Assembly (NCBI GenBank): GCA_027886185.1
Contig: WOAB01000476.1
Coordinates: 4,278,001 to 4,342,000 of the forward strand
DNA length: 64,000 nucleotides
DNA from: Rheum nobile
Taxonomy: Eukaryota > Streptophyta > Magnoliopsida > Caryophyllales > Polygonaceae
Direction of reading: 5' to 3'
Both the position numbers and the translations under genes were made by a program. This document shows, piece after piece, positions 32,286 through 42,745 of the stretch. The notes beneath the pieces are model-generated. The model did not search any database, was not told the DNA's origin, and saw only the letters and a list, made by a program, of their open reading frames with translations. Position 1 is the stretch's first letter; each line of letters opens with the position of its first letter.

Positions 32286-33587
32286 TCAACTCGGGTTGCT
32301 CACAGCAACTGAACTCCTGGGATCAATATCAGGTGGATGCCTCTTTATGTGCTCTATGTTGAGCCTTTCCCCCATTCTCTTGCACTTCAGGGTGAGTGGA
32401 ACGCTGCTCATATCCATGATTGTACTGGCCATCTTCAGAAATGGCCTACCCAGCATTTCAGGGGCTGTCTGTATGTCCTGCCCCGTATCCAGTGTGTAGA
32501 AATCCGCCATTTGTATCACGGTTTCCTTCTTGTGTTTCCCCTTTGGCTTCTTCTTGATTGTGCGCAGCGCCCTTAAAAACTCTGTCCAGCGAGGGTTGTT
32601 GTGTGCCAGTTTGACCAAAGGGAAGGTTTCATAGAGTTCGTTGTTGTTCTTCAACCTTCGAGTACCTTGTAATGCCTCAGGGAAGGGTGCGACGGGGTGC
32701 AGCGAAACAAACGGATAGGAGTTGAGACGCACATACTCATCATAGGCAGCCTCGAGAGGGTCGGGGGCTGTAGGGACGTGTCCGAGCGGAACGGGCGTCG
32801 TAGGGTCGTTTCTGCGATCGCGGAGGTGTCCGTGGTCGCGGAATATCCTCGAACAGCGCTTCGTCGTCAGCGGATTTTCCACGATCGCGGAATTCCATCC
32901 ACGGTCGCGGAAAACTCTCGACCTGCTCCTCCTCGTGGTAGATTATCTCGCGATCGCGGAAGTCCATCTGCGGTCGCGGAATAGCGTCGATTTCCTCCAG
33001 TTCCAGAAAATAAGCTTCTTCAGAAAGCACCTCGCGGTCCAAAATATTGTCTGGAATGCCCATCTCCTTAGTGGTTGGACCGCGGTCGAGGTACACCTCA
33101 CGCGGTCTCAGGTTCTCTTCCGCAGACATCTCGTTGTGTTCTGCTCCCGTCTCACAAATTTGTTGTTCCCCTTCAGCTAAGGGGGTGACAAGCAGTTCCT
33201 TAATCCTTCGTATGGTCATCGAAAAGGCATTCTCATCCTGGCACACTACTGGTGAGATAGCGTTTTTATCATGGCATCCGTTTTGTTCACCGTTTGAGTC
33301 AATTTCTTAATTTGTTGTTCTAGGTTCTGGAGCATCTCCTCAATTGACATGGAGGAACTTGGATTGGATACCGGTGGTCTATGCTCGTAGGCTGGATTGT
33401 ACTGTTGTGGGGTGTCTTGCTGATAGTAAGACTGTGGCCCCAGATAGAACTCTTGATAGCCATGACCATAAGGAGGGTAATGCTGGTACCCATAACTCGA
33501 ATTGGGGTGATCTCTCCAACCTGGAGTGTATGCGTAGGAGTACGGGTCATATTGTGACTCCTGACGGAAATGGGGAAATCTATCCAT
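32286..33587 (-). pseudogene. Athila-like gag-linker and protease remnant (non-autonomous element)
   Basis: The ATG at 33587 gives MDRFPHFRQESQYDPYSYAY, a Tyr/Gln/Pro-rich stretch, then MSIEEMLQNLEQQIKKLTQT, ending near 33246; this resembles the C-terminal half of Athila gag. The next minus-strand frame (33246-32740) continues SMTIRRIKELLVTPLAEGEQ with a palindrome-encoded linker (IPRPQMDFRDR). The last frame (32882-32286) carries WTEFLRALRTIKKKPKGKHK and MLGRPFLKMASTIMDMSS. The N-terminal gag capsid region is missing, and the frames are joined only through shifts. Confidence 0.7.
32811..33090. repeat. palindrome cluster 10, coding linker of the non-autonomous element
   Basis: Seven copies, including TGCGATCGCGG, CCGTGGTCGCGG, CCACGATCGCGG, CCACGGTCGCGG, TCGCGATCGCGG, TGCGGTCGCGG and a degraded ACCGCGGTCGAGG. 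Confidence 0.88.
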
Positions 33588-33700
33588 CTCTGTATCAAAA
33601 TCAAAAAGGAAAACAAAAATCAGTAGCACGGGTGTGGACCGTAAGATAGGTCCACACCAAAAATTAGCACACAAACACAAAAAGAAAAACAAAACTTGCC

Positions 33701-33718
33701 TCCCCGGCAACGGCGCCA
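33701..33718 (-). other. Athila-like primer-binding site
   Basis: The minus strand reads TGGCGCCGTTGCCGGGGA, the classic tRNA-Asp-type site of Athila elements, three bases from the LTR at 33722. Confidence 0.88.
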
Positions 33719-33721
33719 ATT

Positions 33722-35083
33722 TGACAGCAGGTTTTAGTCATATCACCTGATCAAAATAATCCTAAACAAACCTAAACAAGTAGCAAAGGCAAGCAAGGGT
33801 CGAATCCCACAGGGAAGAAGTAATCTTTCAGAGTGCAAAGTCGTATGTCAAAGGTAACAAAGGGGGGAATTGGTTGATTGTTGTGAAACAAGTAAACAAA
33901 GCAAAGTAAACAAAACAAAAGGTTGAAATCAATTGGGGAAAACACTTAGCCAAACAAATATCCACCATTCATATGATTGATTGGTCCTAGGTTATCTTTA
34001 TTCCTTCCTTTGATTATTCATGTCCCTATTCTGAATTAGTTACCAGTCCAGGCAACCCTAACTATTAAACAATCCCTACCAACCTTCAAGATTTAATTTA
34101 ATAACAACAAGAAGCATAGGAATTAACCAGGATACATGCAACACCACGACCCGTAGTATTTAACATATAATCAAATCTCTTTCATAATAAACTAGTCCTA
34201 CCAGTCCTAGAATATCATGGATTCTACAACAGATAAGGAATCTCAACCCGAAATATCCAAACCCTAGCAATAGACAATTACTAATATCAACTAGTTGGCC
34301 AAACCAGTCAAATCAATAAGAATCAATAAGAATATGCTCAAGAGAAAAGATATAATCCAAAGGAATATGAAATAGAGTTATAACCTCACAATCATGAATC
34401 AAATGAAGGCTTCAATTGTCGGACTAAGCAAAGGGTACTTAGTTCTTCATAGTTCAAAGGAAAACAATGTTGGATGGAAAAACTAAATTGTAACGTGATG
34501 ATGAATGGAGGCTATTGGAACTAGGTTTAAATAATAAAACCTAAAACCAAATATCACAAACATAATCTAAAAGGAAACAAAATAACATAAACGGAATAAA
34601 GAAATAAAATAAATAGGGAATAAAATAAAATAGAAAACTTTGGACGAAAACCAACCACTCGGGGCCGCTGCCGTGTCATTCCGCGATCGCGGAAAGAATT
34701 CTGCGGTCGCAGAAATTAAAACTTTGCTCTCGACCTTCTTCGCTGGGGGATTTTCCGTGGTCGCGGCAGCAAATCCGCAGTCGCGGAAAACGATGTTTCA
34801 CGCTCCGCTGCTTCGACTTCTCCGCGATCAAGTTGTGCACTCGCCCGCGGTCGCGGCATCTCCCTTTTCTCTCCTTTGTGTGGCTTCTTCTTCATCTTCC
34901 TTGGTCTCTTCACGTGGTCTACTCCTCGTCTTCAATAAATCTTCGTTTAAGCTTCTCCAGACCACTAATCCACACTTCTACTCCTCAATTCCATACTCCA
35001 CAGTTGTGCTCTAAACCCATACAAATGGCACCCAAAACACCAGTAACAACTCCTAGATAAGCACTACAAAGTAGAGCTGATCA
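33722..35083 (-). repeat. 5' LTR of the non-autonomous Athila-like element
   Basis: 1362 bp, from TGACAGCAGG to GAGCTGATCA. On the minus strand a TATTTAAA run near 34525 could be the TATA box, which would put palindrome cluster 11 upstream of it. Confidence 0.88.
34679..34857. repeat. palindrome cluster 11, Athila-like LTR
   Basis: CCGCGATCGCGG at 34681, then TGCGGTCGCAG, CCGTGGTCGCGG, CCGCAGTCGCGG, a half copy CCGCGATCAAG and CCCGCGGTCGCGG at 34844. Some sites intact here are mutated in the sister LTR and the reverse. Confidence 0.88.
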
Positions 35084-35989
35084 CGTGTCAAATCCCATCT
35101 TAGCTCATGTTTTCACATGAAGGACCTTGGTCTCTTGAAGTATTTCTTGGGGGTGGAAGTTTCTAGATCTCATGCATGGATTTATTTGTGTCAATGCAAA
35201 TATGCTCTTGACATAATTTCGGATGTTGGTTTACTTAGCACTCGACCTGCTGATTTCCCGATAGACACTCATCATAAGCTATCTTTGTCTTCATCTTCTC
35301 CTCCTGCTGACCCGGAGAAGTATCGTCGACTCATAGGTCGATTGATCTATCTTTGTTTTAGTCGTCCATATTTGGCTTACTCAATCCATATTCTGTCACA
35401 ATTTATGCAGCGCCCGACTGCTGATTATTTGCAAGCATCCCTTCGTGTGGTTCGTTACTTGAAAGGACACCCCGATCAAGGTATCCTCTTACGATCCAAT
35501 AGCCCCCTCCATCTAAATAGGTGGTGTGACTCCGACTATGAGAGATGCCTCTTAACTCACAGATATCTCTTCGGATGGTTGATTTTTCTTGGGGACTCCC
35601 ATTTCATGGAAAACTAAAAATCAACATACAGTGTCCCGCTCCTCCGCCGAGTCCGAATATCGATCGATGGCAACCATAACTTGTGAACTGAAGTGGCTAA
35701 AGGGGTTTTGCGTGATTTTCGGGTCCTTCATCACCAGCCAATTCGTCTCCATTGTGACAGTCAATTTGCGCTTCATATTGCTAATAATCCCTTATTTCAC
35801 GAGATGACGAAGCACATTGAAGTCGATTGTCATTTTATTCGTGATGCGATCTCAAATGGCATAATTTGCCCCTCCTATGTCCCTACAAGCTCTCATCTTG
35901 TTGATATATTCACAAAGGCTTCAGGAAAGACATCTTTTGATGATTTTCTTTGCAAATTGAGCATTTTTTATCTTCATACACCCAGTTAA
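35084..35989 (+). pseudogene. copia RT second half and RNase H
   Basis: The frame resumes VKSHLSSCFHMKDLGLLKYF, then LGVEVSRS, then YRRLIGRLIYLCFSRPYLAY, the usual copia RT end. RNase H follows with HCDSQFALHIANNPLFHEMT, then KHIEVDCHFIRDAI, then YVPTSSHLVDIFTKA, the conserved copia C-terminus. Two frameshifts lie near 35590 and 35700. Most RNase H motifs are visible, so this end was once functional. The ORF ends at 35987-35989, directly before the polypurine tract. Confidence 0.88.
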
Positions 35990-36003
35990 GGGGGTTAAGG
36001 AAG
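35988..36003 (+). other. copia polypurine tract
   Basis: AAGGGGGTTAAGGAAG, immediately before the 3' LTR. Confidence 0.8.
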
Positions 36004-36175
36004 TGTTAGGATATCTATATGTATATACATATATGTGTACGTATCTTTCTATTTACATATAGATTAGATTTGTGATATGTACTAATAGGATTTCCTTTGG
36101 CCCATGTATATATTGAACTTAATGAGAATAGCAGGGTGAGAGAGTTGACCGTATTTTGACACACGAAGTGTTTTG
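36004..36175 (+). repeat. copia 3' LTR
   Basis: A 172-bp partner of 1711-1884, followed by the target-site duplication GATAC at 36176-36180. Confidence 0.88.
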
Positions 36176-36180
36176 GATAC

Positions 36181-36440
36181 CATTGCAAAGCCCAAGTTGG
36201 AGGGTGGTTTGGGGCTTCGTCCAATGAGGCAGATGAACACAACAACTTTAGCAAAGTTGGGATGAAGAACTCTACAGGAACTCTACAAGCCCAATGGTTC
36301 GTCCCGAACATGGAGAGGAATCGTTCATTTACTTTACCTACAGTTATTAGCACTTCATCTAAACTACATGATTGTATTAAACCTCGGATTGATGGGGACT
36401 TGGCTTCCTCTTTTGAGGATTCTCCTGCTTATGGCTAATA
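36181..36440 (+). pseudogene. LINE reverse-transcriptase fragment, right half
   Basis: Continues the LINE frame from 1710: PKLEGGLGLRPMRQMNTTTL, then AKLG, matching the P-x-x-x-GGLG-R motif after plant LINE RT. Later SSRTWRGIVH also fits. A TGA stands where Trp is usual after LG. The fragment fades out near an A-rich stretch at 36476. The GAMYB 3' end lies about 440 bp further on. Confidence 0.7.
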
Positions 36441-36878
36441 AAACACCCCTACAGGGCTAAGCCCGCTTTTGGACGGGAAAAAAAAAAGCAGCTTGAAGTC
36501 GGGCTAGTCCCTCCTTTTGCAACAACAGAAATGACATGGTGCTGCAGGTGTCGAGAATGAATTCCAGCAATTTGGCAAAAAGCATTAAATGGCCTCATTG
36601 TTGAGATATACAAGCACTTTATGCCTGCCAAGCAGAACATCCAATCTTCCGGCCCAAAAAAAGCAGAACATTCAATCATACAGTCCCCCGGATTTCGAAT
36701 TGTTCACCAATTACCAGTAACATTTGGTCACTGATGCAAAGGAACTTCGAATATTGGATAACCAGCCCGAATCCAAATGATAGAAAAAATCTCCGAGGTG
36801 AAATAGAACGCAATCAATCCCTGGGAAAATAAAGGCATGTGGGGTGTTTTCTCATGCAGAAGAACCAGGGCCAATACT
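36441..36878 (-). other. 3' flank of the GAMYB gene
   Basis: Non-coding; probably 3' UTR and downstream sequence of the gene on the minus strand. No clear poly(A) signal or second gene was recognised. Confidence 0.4.
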
Positions 36879-39800
36879 TCAATTCGGTTCACTTGATGCA
36901 CCGCCTACTTGTTCGTCTTTAGTGTTCAAATCATCACCAAAGATCGCCCCCACGTCAGCTGTGATGGACTGATCCTTGCTTAGGAGTGTTCGATTACCAA
37001 TCCAAAATGAATCAAACAGAAAGTCCGGTCTCATGTCCTCCAACTGAGCTGGGCCATCTTTTTTGTCACCGGAAAACAAATCGGCTGTGTCTTGTATACA
37101 ATTCAATCCTGCACAAGAAAATTGTTAAATAAGCATCTACGAGAAGCTTGCAATTTAAGTTGCATACAATGGTGATGTGCATGAATCCGTATTATTCTCA
37201 CCCTGCACGGCTTCTGCTGGCTGGGGCTGTTCTGTAGAACTACCACCGATAGGAGGGTTATAATCTATGAAAACCGATGCCACTGATTGACTAAGTGGAG
37301 ACAAGGGATCAAGAAAACTTTCCCATTTTGTTTCATTGACATTCTGGGATGAAGATTCAACCAAGCCATCAGCAGTGGATGCATCTGAAATCTGTGAGTA
37401 TAAATGGTTCTTCGAGTTCTTCAAAGAATGCGATTCATAAACTATTGCCTCCAACAGACCACTGCTCCGTGGTGAAGAGCAATTTGATTGCATAAGGGTA
37501 TCAACAGACTCGAGTGAAGGCAAAGGGGAACATGGTGCCCTGCTACCTACTACTGGAGGTGCTGAATATTGGAGTGAAGGGAGCTCCAGCTTCATAGCCA
37601 CAGAAATGGGCTCAGAAGAGGAGTGATTGCCATTGCCATTTATAAGGGCATGACTACCAGGAAGTATGTCCTTGGTGTTTAGATTAGGATCATAAGAAGA
37701 TGACCAGAAAGGTTGACCCCCGTAAGGATCATCATCATTCTGATCTAATGATGAAAAACCTTCATTGGTGCTTAGAATGGAACTGGGAAAAGGATTATCT
37801 GTTTCCCGAAGGCGCTTTTGAGGAGGAATACTAGGGAGCATGAAACCAAAATTGCGGGATAAGCTCATGTTATTGTTCAGGATGCAGCTAGCAGGTAGAT
37901 CAAGCAGTGACGGAGTTCCCTTGAACTCAATGGATGGAATATCAAACTGATTTCCTTGAGAGGTCTCAGAAAGGTTCTTCTCCCCAGAGCTTGCATCCTC
38001 ACTTTGTTGGCTCTCATTCATTGCCTGCATACACACTTCTGGTGGATAAATTGGGAGGCCTGCACGTTGCAGTCTTTTAATTCTTGTATTCCAATAGTTC
38101 TTTATTTCATTATCTGTACGTCCAGGCAGCTGAAAGACAGCCATAAGAGAATGAAGTAAGATATAGGAAATAATGAGACAAAAAAATGACAATGGATAAG
38201 CTTTCCTTTCAAGTTTACAAGATGCAAAGAAATTCTGCAATAACTGCCAGCATACTGCAAAAGGGTTTGCAAGATGAGTATCAGTACATTCACAAACACA
38301 TAGATGCATAGTGCTTTCTTTTGAGGAATTAAAATGTACAATAAAATTACTGATGATGCATAGACAAGAATGTAGTAGACCACGATCATAATGTTCATTG
38401 CAATAAATTGTTAGTAGATATTGGAATATCATCCCCAAACTCCCAAGTAGAAGATGATCATCCTTGAACGATAGCACTTCTCCAGCAGGAAGGCTCAAAT
38501 GAAGATCAAGTGCAGCAAGAAAATCGTTGAAGGAAATGTACAGAATGCCTAATAATCATTTGGAAGTTGCAAAAGACAAGAAACTAAAATTCAGCTATCT
38601 GCACTAATCTTTATCCTACCGCATAAAAGAAAAATATTTTGTTGGCAGTATGATTTCAATTTTTGGGATCCTTGTGATGTTAAACAACAACTGTTAGCTG
38701 CCAATAAGGCTTCTCAATATCATGAGACGTTTGTAGGTTGTAATTATTTGTTAAATGATTCACACTTCGCTAGAAAGTTGTAATATCTCATCTGCAATTC
38801 CTACAGGCCTACTGGGATCAACAACCCTCCCTCTAGGTGTAGCTCATCAAGCCATTCCGGGAAAAAAAACAAATTGGGAATAGATAGCTAGAACAATGTT
38901 GACTGATGGACAGCATGTCATTCCGCACATAACATGTGCAAGTAAGAACAGTCATGGACACACGAGGATGCAGAAACAATTTGGGAAGGATGACGTAAAA
39001 ATGCTTGGAAAATTATGACATGGAAAGACCGAGAGCATTCCATATAGCATTCAAACATATTTTTAGATCGTAACTGTTTTTTAATGATTTTTACGTAGCA
39101 GGAATGTTCTGCAATTCCTGCTGGGATCAAAAACCCTGCCTCTGACCCTTTCCAGTGCAGCTCATTAAGTCATTCAGGCTAAAGAACTCTTACAGCTTGT
39201 CCAGAAATTTGAGTAAAAATAACTTAGCAGGACTGGATTAGTTATTGTATATTCAGATTCAATATGAGGTTTTCATGTCCATTACAAGAATACAAGTCTT
39301 TTTGAATTTGGATCCAGTAGAGTATTTGTTTAATTGTACTGATTTTAATCATCAAGACATACATTAATAGATAGATGTACCATTAGATATCTACCTGCTC
39401 AATTTTCCCTTTCTGATTGATTCAGATATTGTTTCCCACCTATACTAATTCACTTCCTTTACATAACTATGCTGATGTTGACAATAGCTCGGGAAAATAG
39501 TAGCAAAATCTATAGTATATAATGTAAGGGAGCTGGAAGACATAGTTACCAAAAGCATTGACAACAACATATGGTACAAAAATTCCAACATATAACAAAC
39601 TTTTGCTAGAATATGGACGCCAAAATAATGTTTTCAACCACAGAAGTTATTTTCATGCCAGCATTAATAAAAATAATCTAGCACTAAAATGCATCACCAC
39701 GTCGACAGTAAAACAAGGGAAACATTTCATAGCAAATACAATTCGATGCAAGCAGTATTGATGGCAAAACATGCATTACCTCTGCGGCCATACGAGCCCA

Positions 39801-40942
39801 CTTATTTCCCATCTTTGCATGGAGTTCAACAATATGGCTTTCTTCCTGAGGAGTGAATGCACCCTTTTTCAGATCCGGTCTTAAGTGATTTGCCCATCTC
39901 AAACGGCAGCTCTTTCCACATCTTGACAATCCTGAGTACTTCTGAACAGCATTCCAGTTCCCTTCTCCATGTTTGTTGACATAATCAGTTAAAATTGCAT
40001 CCTCTGCAGCTGTCCATGGACCTTTCTTTACAAGACCGCCAGAAGAAGAGTCTCCAGCAGTGCTATCACCTGAAGAGGTCCCTTTGTGAGATCTTGGTGT
40101 TTTCCTTGTCTCGGTCTCACTTGATGAGTCACTCATGTCGCTCACCTGCCTGAATAAATTAAATATTCAAATGTCAGTATCAATCATCAATAAATATATA
40201 AAACACAAAACAGCTTAAATTTAACTTTTCACATTAATAAATGCAAAGATCAATTACGGACACGTTGAGTAATATCCAAGTTAAATTTTGCAATTCCACA
40301 AATTCGCCCCGTTGATTTACTCAGACAGACCGTCCCCCAGGGACAAGAATGCAATCCCAAACTAAACCTCCAATGCGAAAAGAGAAGAGAGGCAAGGAAA
40401 TGAATGCAAAATCCAAAGTTGAAGTGACAAATTTCTCAAAGAAGTAGACGAATCAAACAATCCGCTAAAAATTTCAACATGTTGACCGGAGAATTGGTCA
40501 AATTGAACCCCTAAATCTTGGAACTCTCGCCACACGATATCATAATTAAAACTTGACCAGACTGAATAGCACTCGAGAAAGAAAAAAAAAAAGCAAGAAA
40601 GCTTCTAATCATCAAAAACAACCGCACGTTTGCGGAACACAGCAATAATGAAAATTGATGAGAAACGTAGCAATGGAATTCAATGGCGTATACTCAGAGA
40701 AGAGTATCTGGAAACCTAATACCACTACTACCATTTCAAATTTATTCAGATAAAAGCAAGATCGAAAATAAACTGCAAGATTGCTTCAAGGAGAAAGAAA
40801 GGTCAGATCTGAAACGCAAATTCTCGCATCATCAAATAAAACGAGATTAAATAATCAATTCGAGTTCTAAAAATTGGTAGAATCCACGCACACAGGAAAG
40901 GGGATAAAAGACCTACCCGTAGTCAATCGAAATGGAAGACAT
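36879..40942 (-). CDS. GAMYB: GAMYB-type R2R3-MYB transcription factor (four coding exons)
   Basis: Nuclear transcription factor of the gibberellin/miR159-regulated MYB33/65 group. Proposed coding exons are 40942-40917, 40149-39780, 38129-37202 and 37108-36879 (1554 nt, 517 residues), with GT-AG junctions that keep frame. R2 (about residues 50-101, KKGPWTAAEDAILTDYV, then GNWNAVQKYSGLSRCGKSCR) and R3 (about 102-153, LRPDLKKGAFTPQEE, then GNKWARMAAELPGRTDNEIK) are intact. The intron lies between MAAE and LPGRTDNE, the usual place for the family. The GAMYB box RAGLPIYPPEV follows. A miR159-like site lies at 37568-37588. The first exon adds 13 in-frame residues (MSSISIDYGQVSD); if it is non-coding, translation starts at the ATG at 40136 (504 residues). 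The C-terminus is acidic and activation-like. The gene looks intact and is not invaded by repeats. Confidence 0.93.
37568..37588 (-). promoter_or_regulatory. miR159 target site in GAMYB exon 3
   Basis: The plus strand here reads GGAGTGAAGGGAGCTCCA, close to miR159 itself (GGATTGAAGGGAGCTCTA), so the minus-strand mRNA is complementary to the microRNA. It encodes ELPSLQ at about residues 313-319, the position where MYB33-like genes carry the site. It implies post-transcriptional repression by miR159. Confidence 0.85.
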
Positions 40943-41060
40943 AGAGAGATTTCCACTGCATTATTATGAGAAAGAAACCACAGTGAGAGAGTGAGAAACG
41001 CGTTGGAGATCTCAGAGAAAAGAGTAAAAATAGGGGGGAGAGAGGGGTTTGGCGTTGTTT
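40943..41060 (-). promoter_or_regulatory. GAMYB 5' leader and core promoter region
   Basis: On the minus strand a CT-rich stretch (CCTCTCTCCCCCCTATTTTT, then ACTCTTTTCTCTGAG) precedes the proposed first exon, typical of plant leaders. CTATTTTTAC near 41030 is a weak TATA-like candidate. The transcription start cannot be fixed. Confidence 0.4.
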
Positions 41061-42745
41061 TTCTTCGTCTTTCTTTTGGATTTTTTCCCCACCCATTTTT
41101 CTATTATTTAACCTTAAAAAAATTAAATTCTAAAAATTATATTATTATTTTTCTGGAAAATTCTCTGTGTACTTTCGGGCAGATGAGCAGAGGGAGGGGA
41201 GAGAAAAATATCTCCCCTACAGAAAAGAAGCTGAGAAATGGAGAACGGCGTTTCCGCACAAACTAAGCGGCATGACTCGCATTCCGGCACCGGTGCCGGG
41301 GAGCGAGCACCTCCTCTTCGCGGCGGAGCTGGATGAACGGTGTTGCGGAATGGCGACGGCTGTTGAGAGTCTGAGTAGGGAATTAGGTTAGGAACTGGAC
41401 TTATTAATTCATTTATGGTTAGAGGATCTGTGAATTTTGTACCTGAGGATCTGAATTTGATGAATGTATACGTACTGGTATGGCAATTTCCTCGAATTTG
41501 CAGTCGTACCAATCATGCTGACCAGAAGTGTGCGTATATACACGGATTAGTTGCCACTATTCAGAAACATGCACGAGAATGTATTCGTTATTAAATTAAG
41601 GAAAATTAATATTGATGCCCCGATTTTAACGTTATTCGTATTGGTATTTTACTATTAATTTTTTCTGGTTACTGTTTTTAAGGTTCTGATTTGTTTATTT
41701 CGTAATCAAATTTTTTCATATTTGTATCATTAAAATTCAAATTGATTAAATCAAAGTCCACAATTGTGTTTTTCGTCCTCAAATTAGTAAGATTTGACTC
41801 CTAAAATACGCAAATCTATATCTGAACCATGTCGATTTAAATTCTGAAGCAACAATCTATTTTCGACCTTAAGAATTCCAATCAGAATGGTTCGAGTATG
41901 AATTTGATTGTTTTAGAAGTCAAATTTTACTAAGTTGAGGTCAATAAGCATAATGATGAGCGCGCTTCGATTTGATCAATTCGAACCGAAATGATAGGGA
42001 TATGGAAAATTTTGATTACAAAGCGAACAAACCAAAACCTTAGGGGTATAAACTGGAAAAAACTTAATCGTGGGACACCAACAAAAATAACCCTAAACTC
42101 ATGGACACCAACAAGAATTTTCCTTAAATTAAAAACACAAATTTGGTTTTCGAGTTTCAGTCTACTTAGAGAAACTTTAGATTGGATTTGGGAGTACCAT
42201 CCTTATTTAAAAAAATTAAAAATAAAATTAAATGTCAGAATTTGGGTGAAAATCAAAAATATTATTGGAGAGAAATATCACACGTATGATATATTTGATC
42301 TGACAAATACCACTACAATTTTAGTTAATAAAATGTCACTTGGACACTCACAAATAGTCCATTTTTTATTCTCAGCCAAAAGCAATTCAAAAGTACTTTA
42401 GTGGGTTCCACCTCCAACAAAAATAAATATCATTATTATAGAATATAATTATCATAAAAGAAAGAGGATGATACTCCATCCGTTCACTTTTATTTGTCAT
42501 TTTAGAATTTTGCACATATATTAAGGAAGTCTGAATATGTTTTGAAAATACAATTTTTTACTCAATTTAAACACTCACCACCCTTTAGAACCAATAGATG
42601 ATGAAAAAATAATCAACATTACCAAGTTTCAATACAAAATTTATGATTTATATGTGATAAGTTGCCTTGAAATGCTAGAAGGACAAACATTTATAAACAA
42701 ATTTTAAAGGGGATTATTTTTTACACCCGCAATTTCTTGCGGCGT
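41061..42745. other. AT-rich intergenic stretch with one small unassigned ORF
   Basis: Mostly AT-rich. A GC-richer island at 41240-41395 holds a short plus-strand frame (MENGVSAQTKRHDSHSG, 32 codons from 41239) and an overlapping frame starting MTRIPAPVPGSEHLLF. Neither is recognised; it could be a first exon. CTCCATCCGTTCACTTTTAT at 42475 resembles one end of a Stowaway-type MITE, but no matching second end was found. Confidence 0.4.

Larger units (their letters stand above)
31500..33246 (-). repeat. second arm of the 1.6-kb inverted repeat
   Basis: Reverse-complement match of 25437-27055, seen from the shared ATGGGGGAG and TACTTGCTATGTCGTTGAG blocks at one end to TPL(T/A)E(E/G) coding at the other. 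Divergence is substantial, with several indels. Confidence 0.75.
29552..35083 (-). mobile_element. non-autonomous Athila-like element with two LTRs, pol deleted
   Basis: LTRs at 29552-30922 and 33722-35083 (TGA...AGAGCTGATCA) flank a 2.8-kb interior on the minus strand. The interior has a tRNA-Asp-type primer-binding site at 33701-33718, a gag-linker ORF, a protease remnant, the post-pol hairpin and a polypurine tract (CATGGGGGAGTTTG) at about 30924-30936. RT and integrase are absent, so it must have moved in trans. By eye the two LTRs differ at about 13 positions in the first 450 bp. The right side abuts copia at CGTGT. The left side abuts the permuted element rather than copia, and no target-site duplication is visible. 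Confidence 0.85.
1711..36175 (+). mobile_element. Ty1/copia LTR retrotransposon, degenerate, carrying nested insertions
   Basis: Two short LTRs (1711-1884 and 36004-36175) begin TGTTAGGATATC and end GTGTTTTA or GTGTTTTG. The flanking 5-bp duplication GATAC lies at 1706-1710 and 36176-36180. A primer-binding site for initiator tRNA-Met follows the 5' LTR, and a polypurine tract precedes the 3' LTR. Gag, zinc knuckle, protease, integrase, reverse transcriptase and RNase H are all present in copia order, but split by four later insertions (2573-4468, 4619-16278, 17653-20772, 21656-35083). Many stops and a mutated protease active site (DTWA instead of DTGA) show it is dead. The original element would have been only about 4-5 kb. 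LTR divergence is clearly greater than in the elements nested inside, which agrees with its being the older host. The copia clade was not assigned. Confidence 0.9.

Noticed and set aside
38102..38398. 98-codon minus-strand frame next to the MYB repeat
   Set aside because: It lies inside the GAMYB intron upstream of the LPGRTDNE exon; composition is typical of intron sequence.
42475..42700. Stowaway-type MITE
   Set aside because: Only one end (CTCCATCCGTTCACTTTTAT) is visible, with no matching second end or TA duplication.
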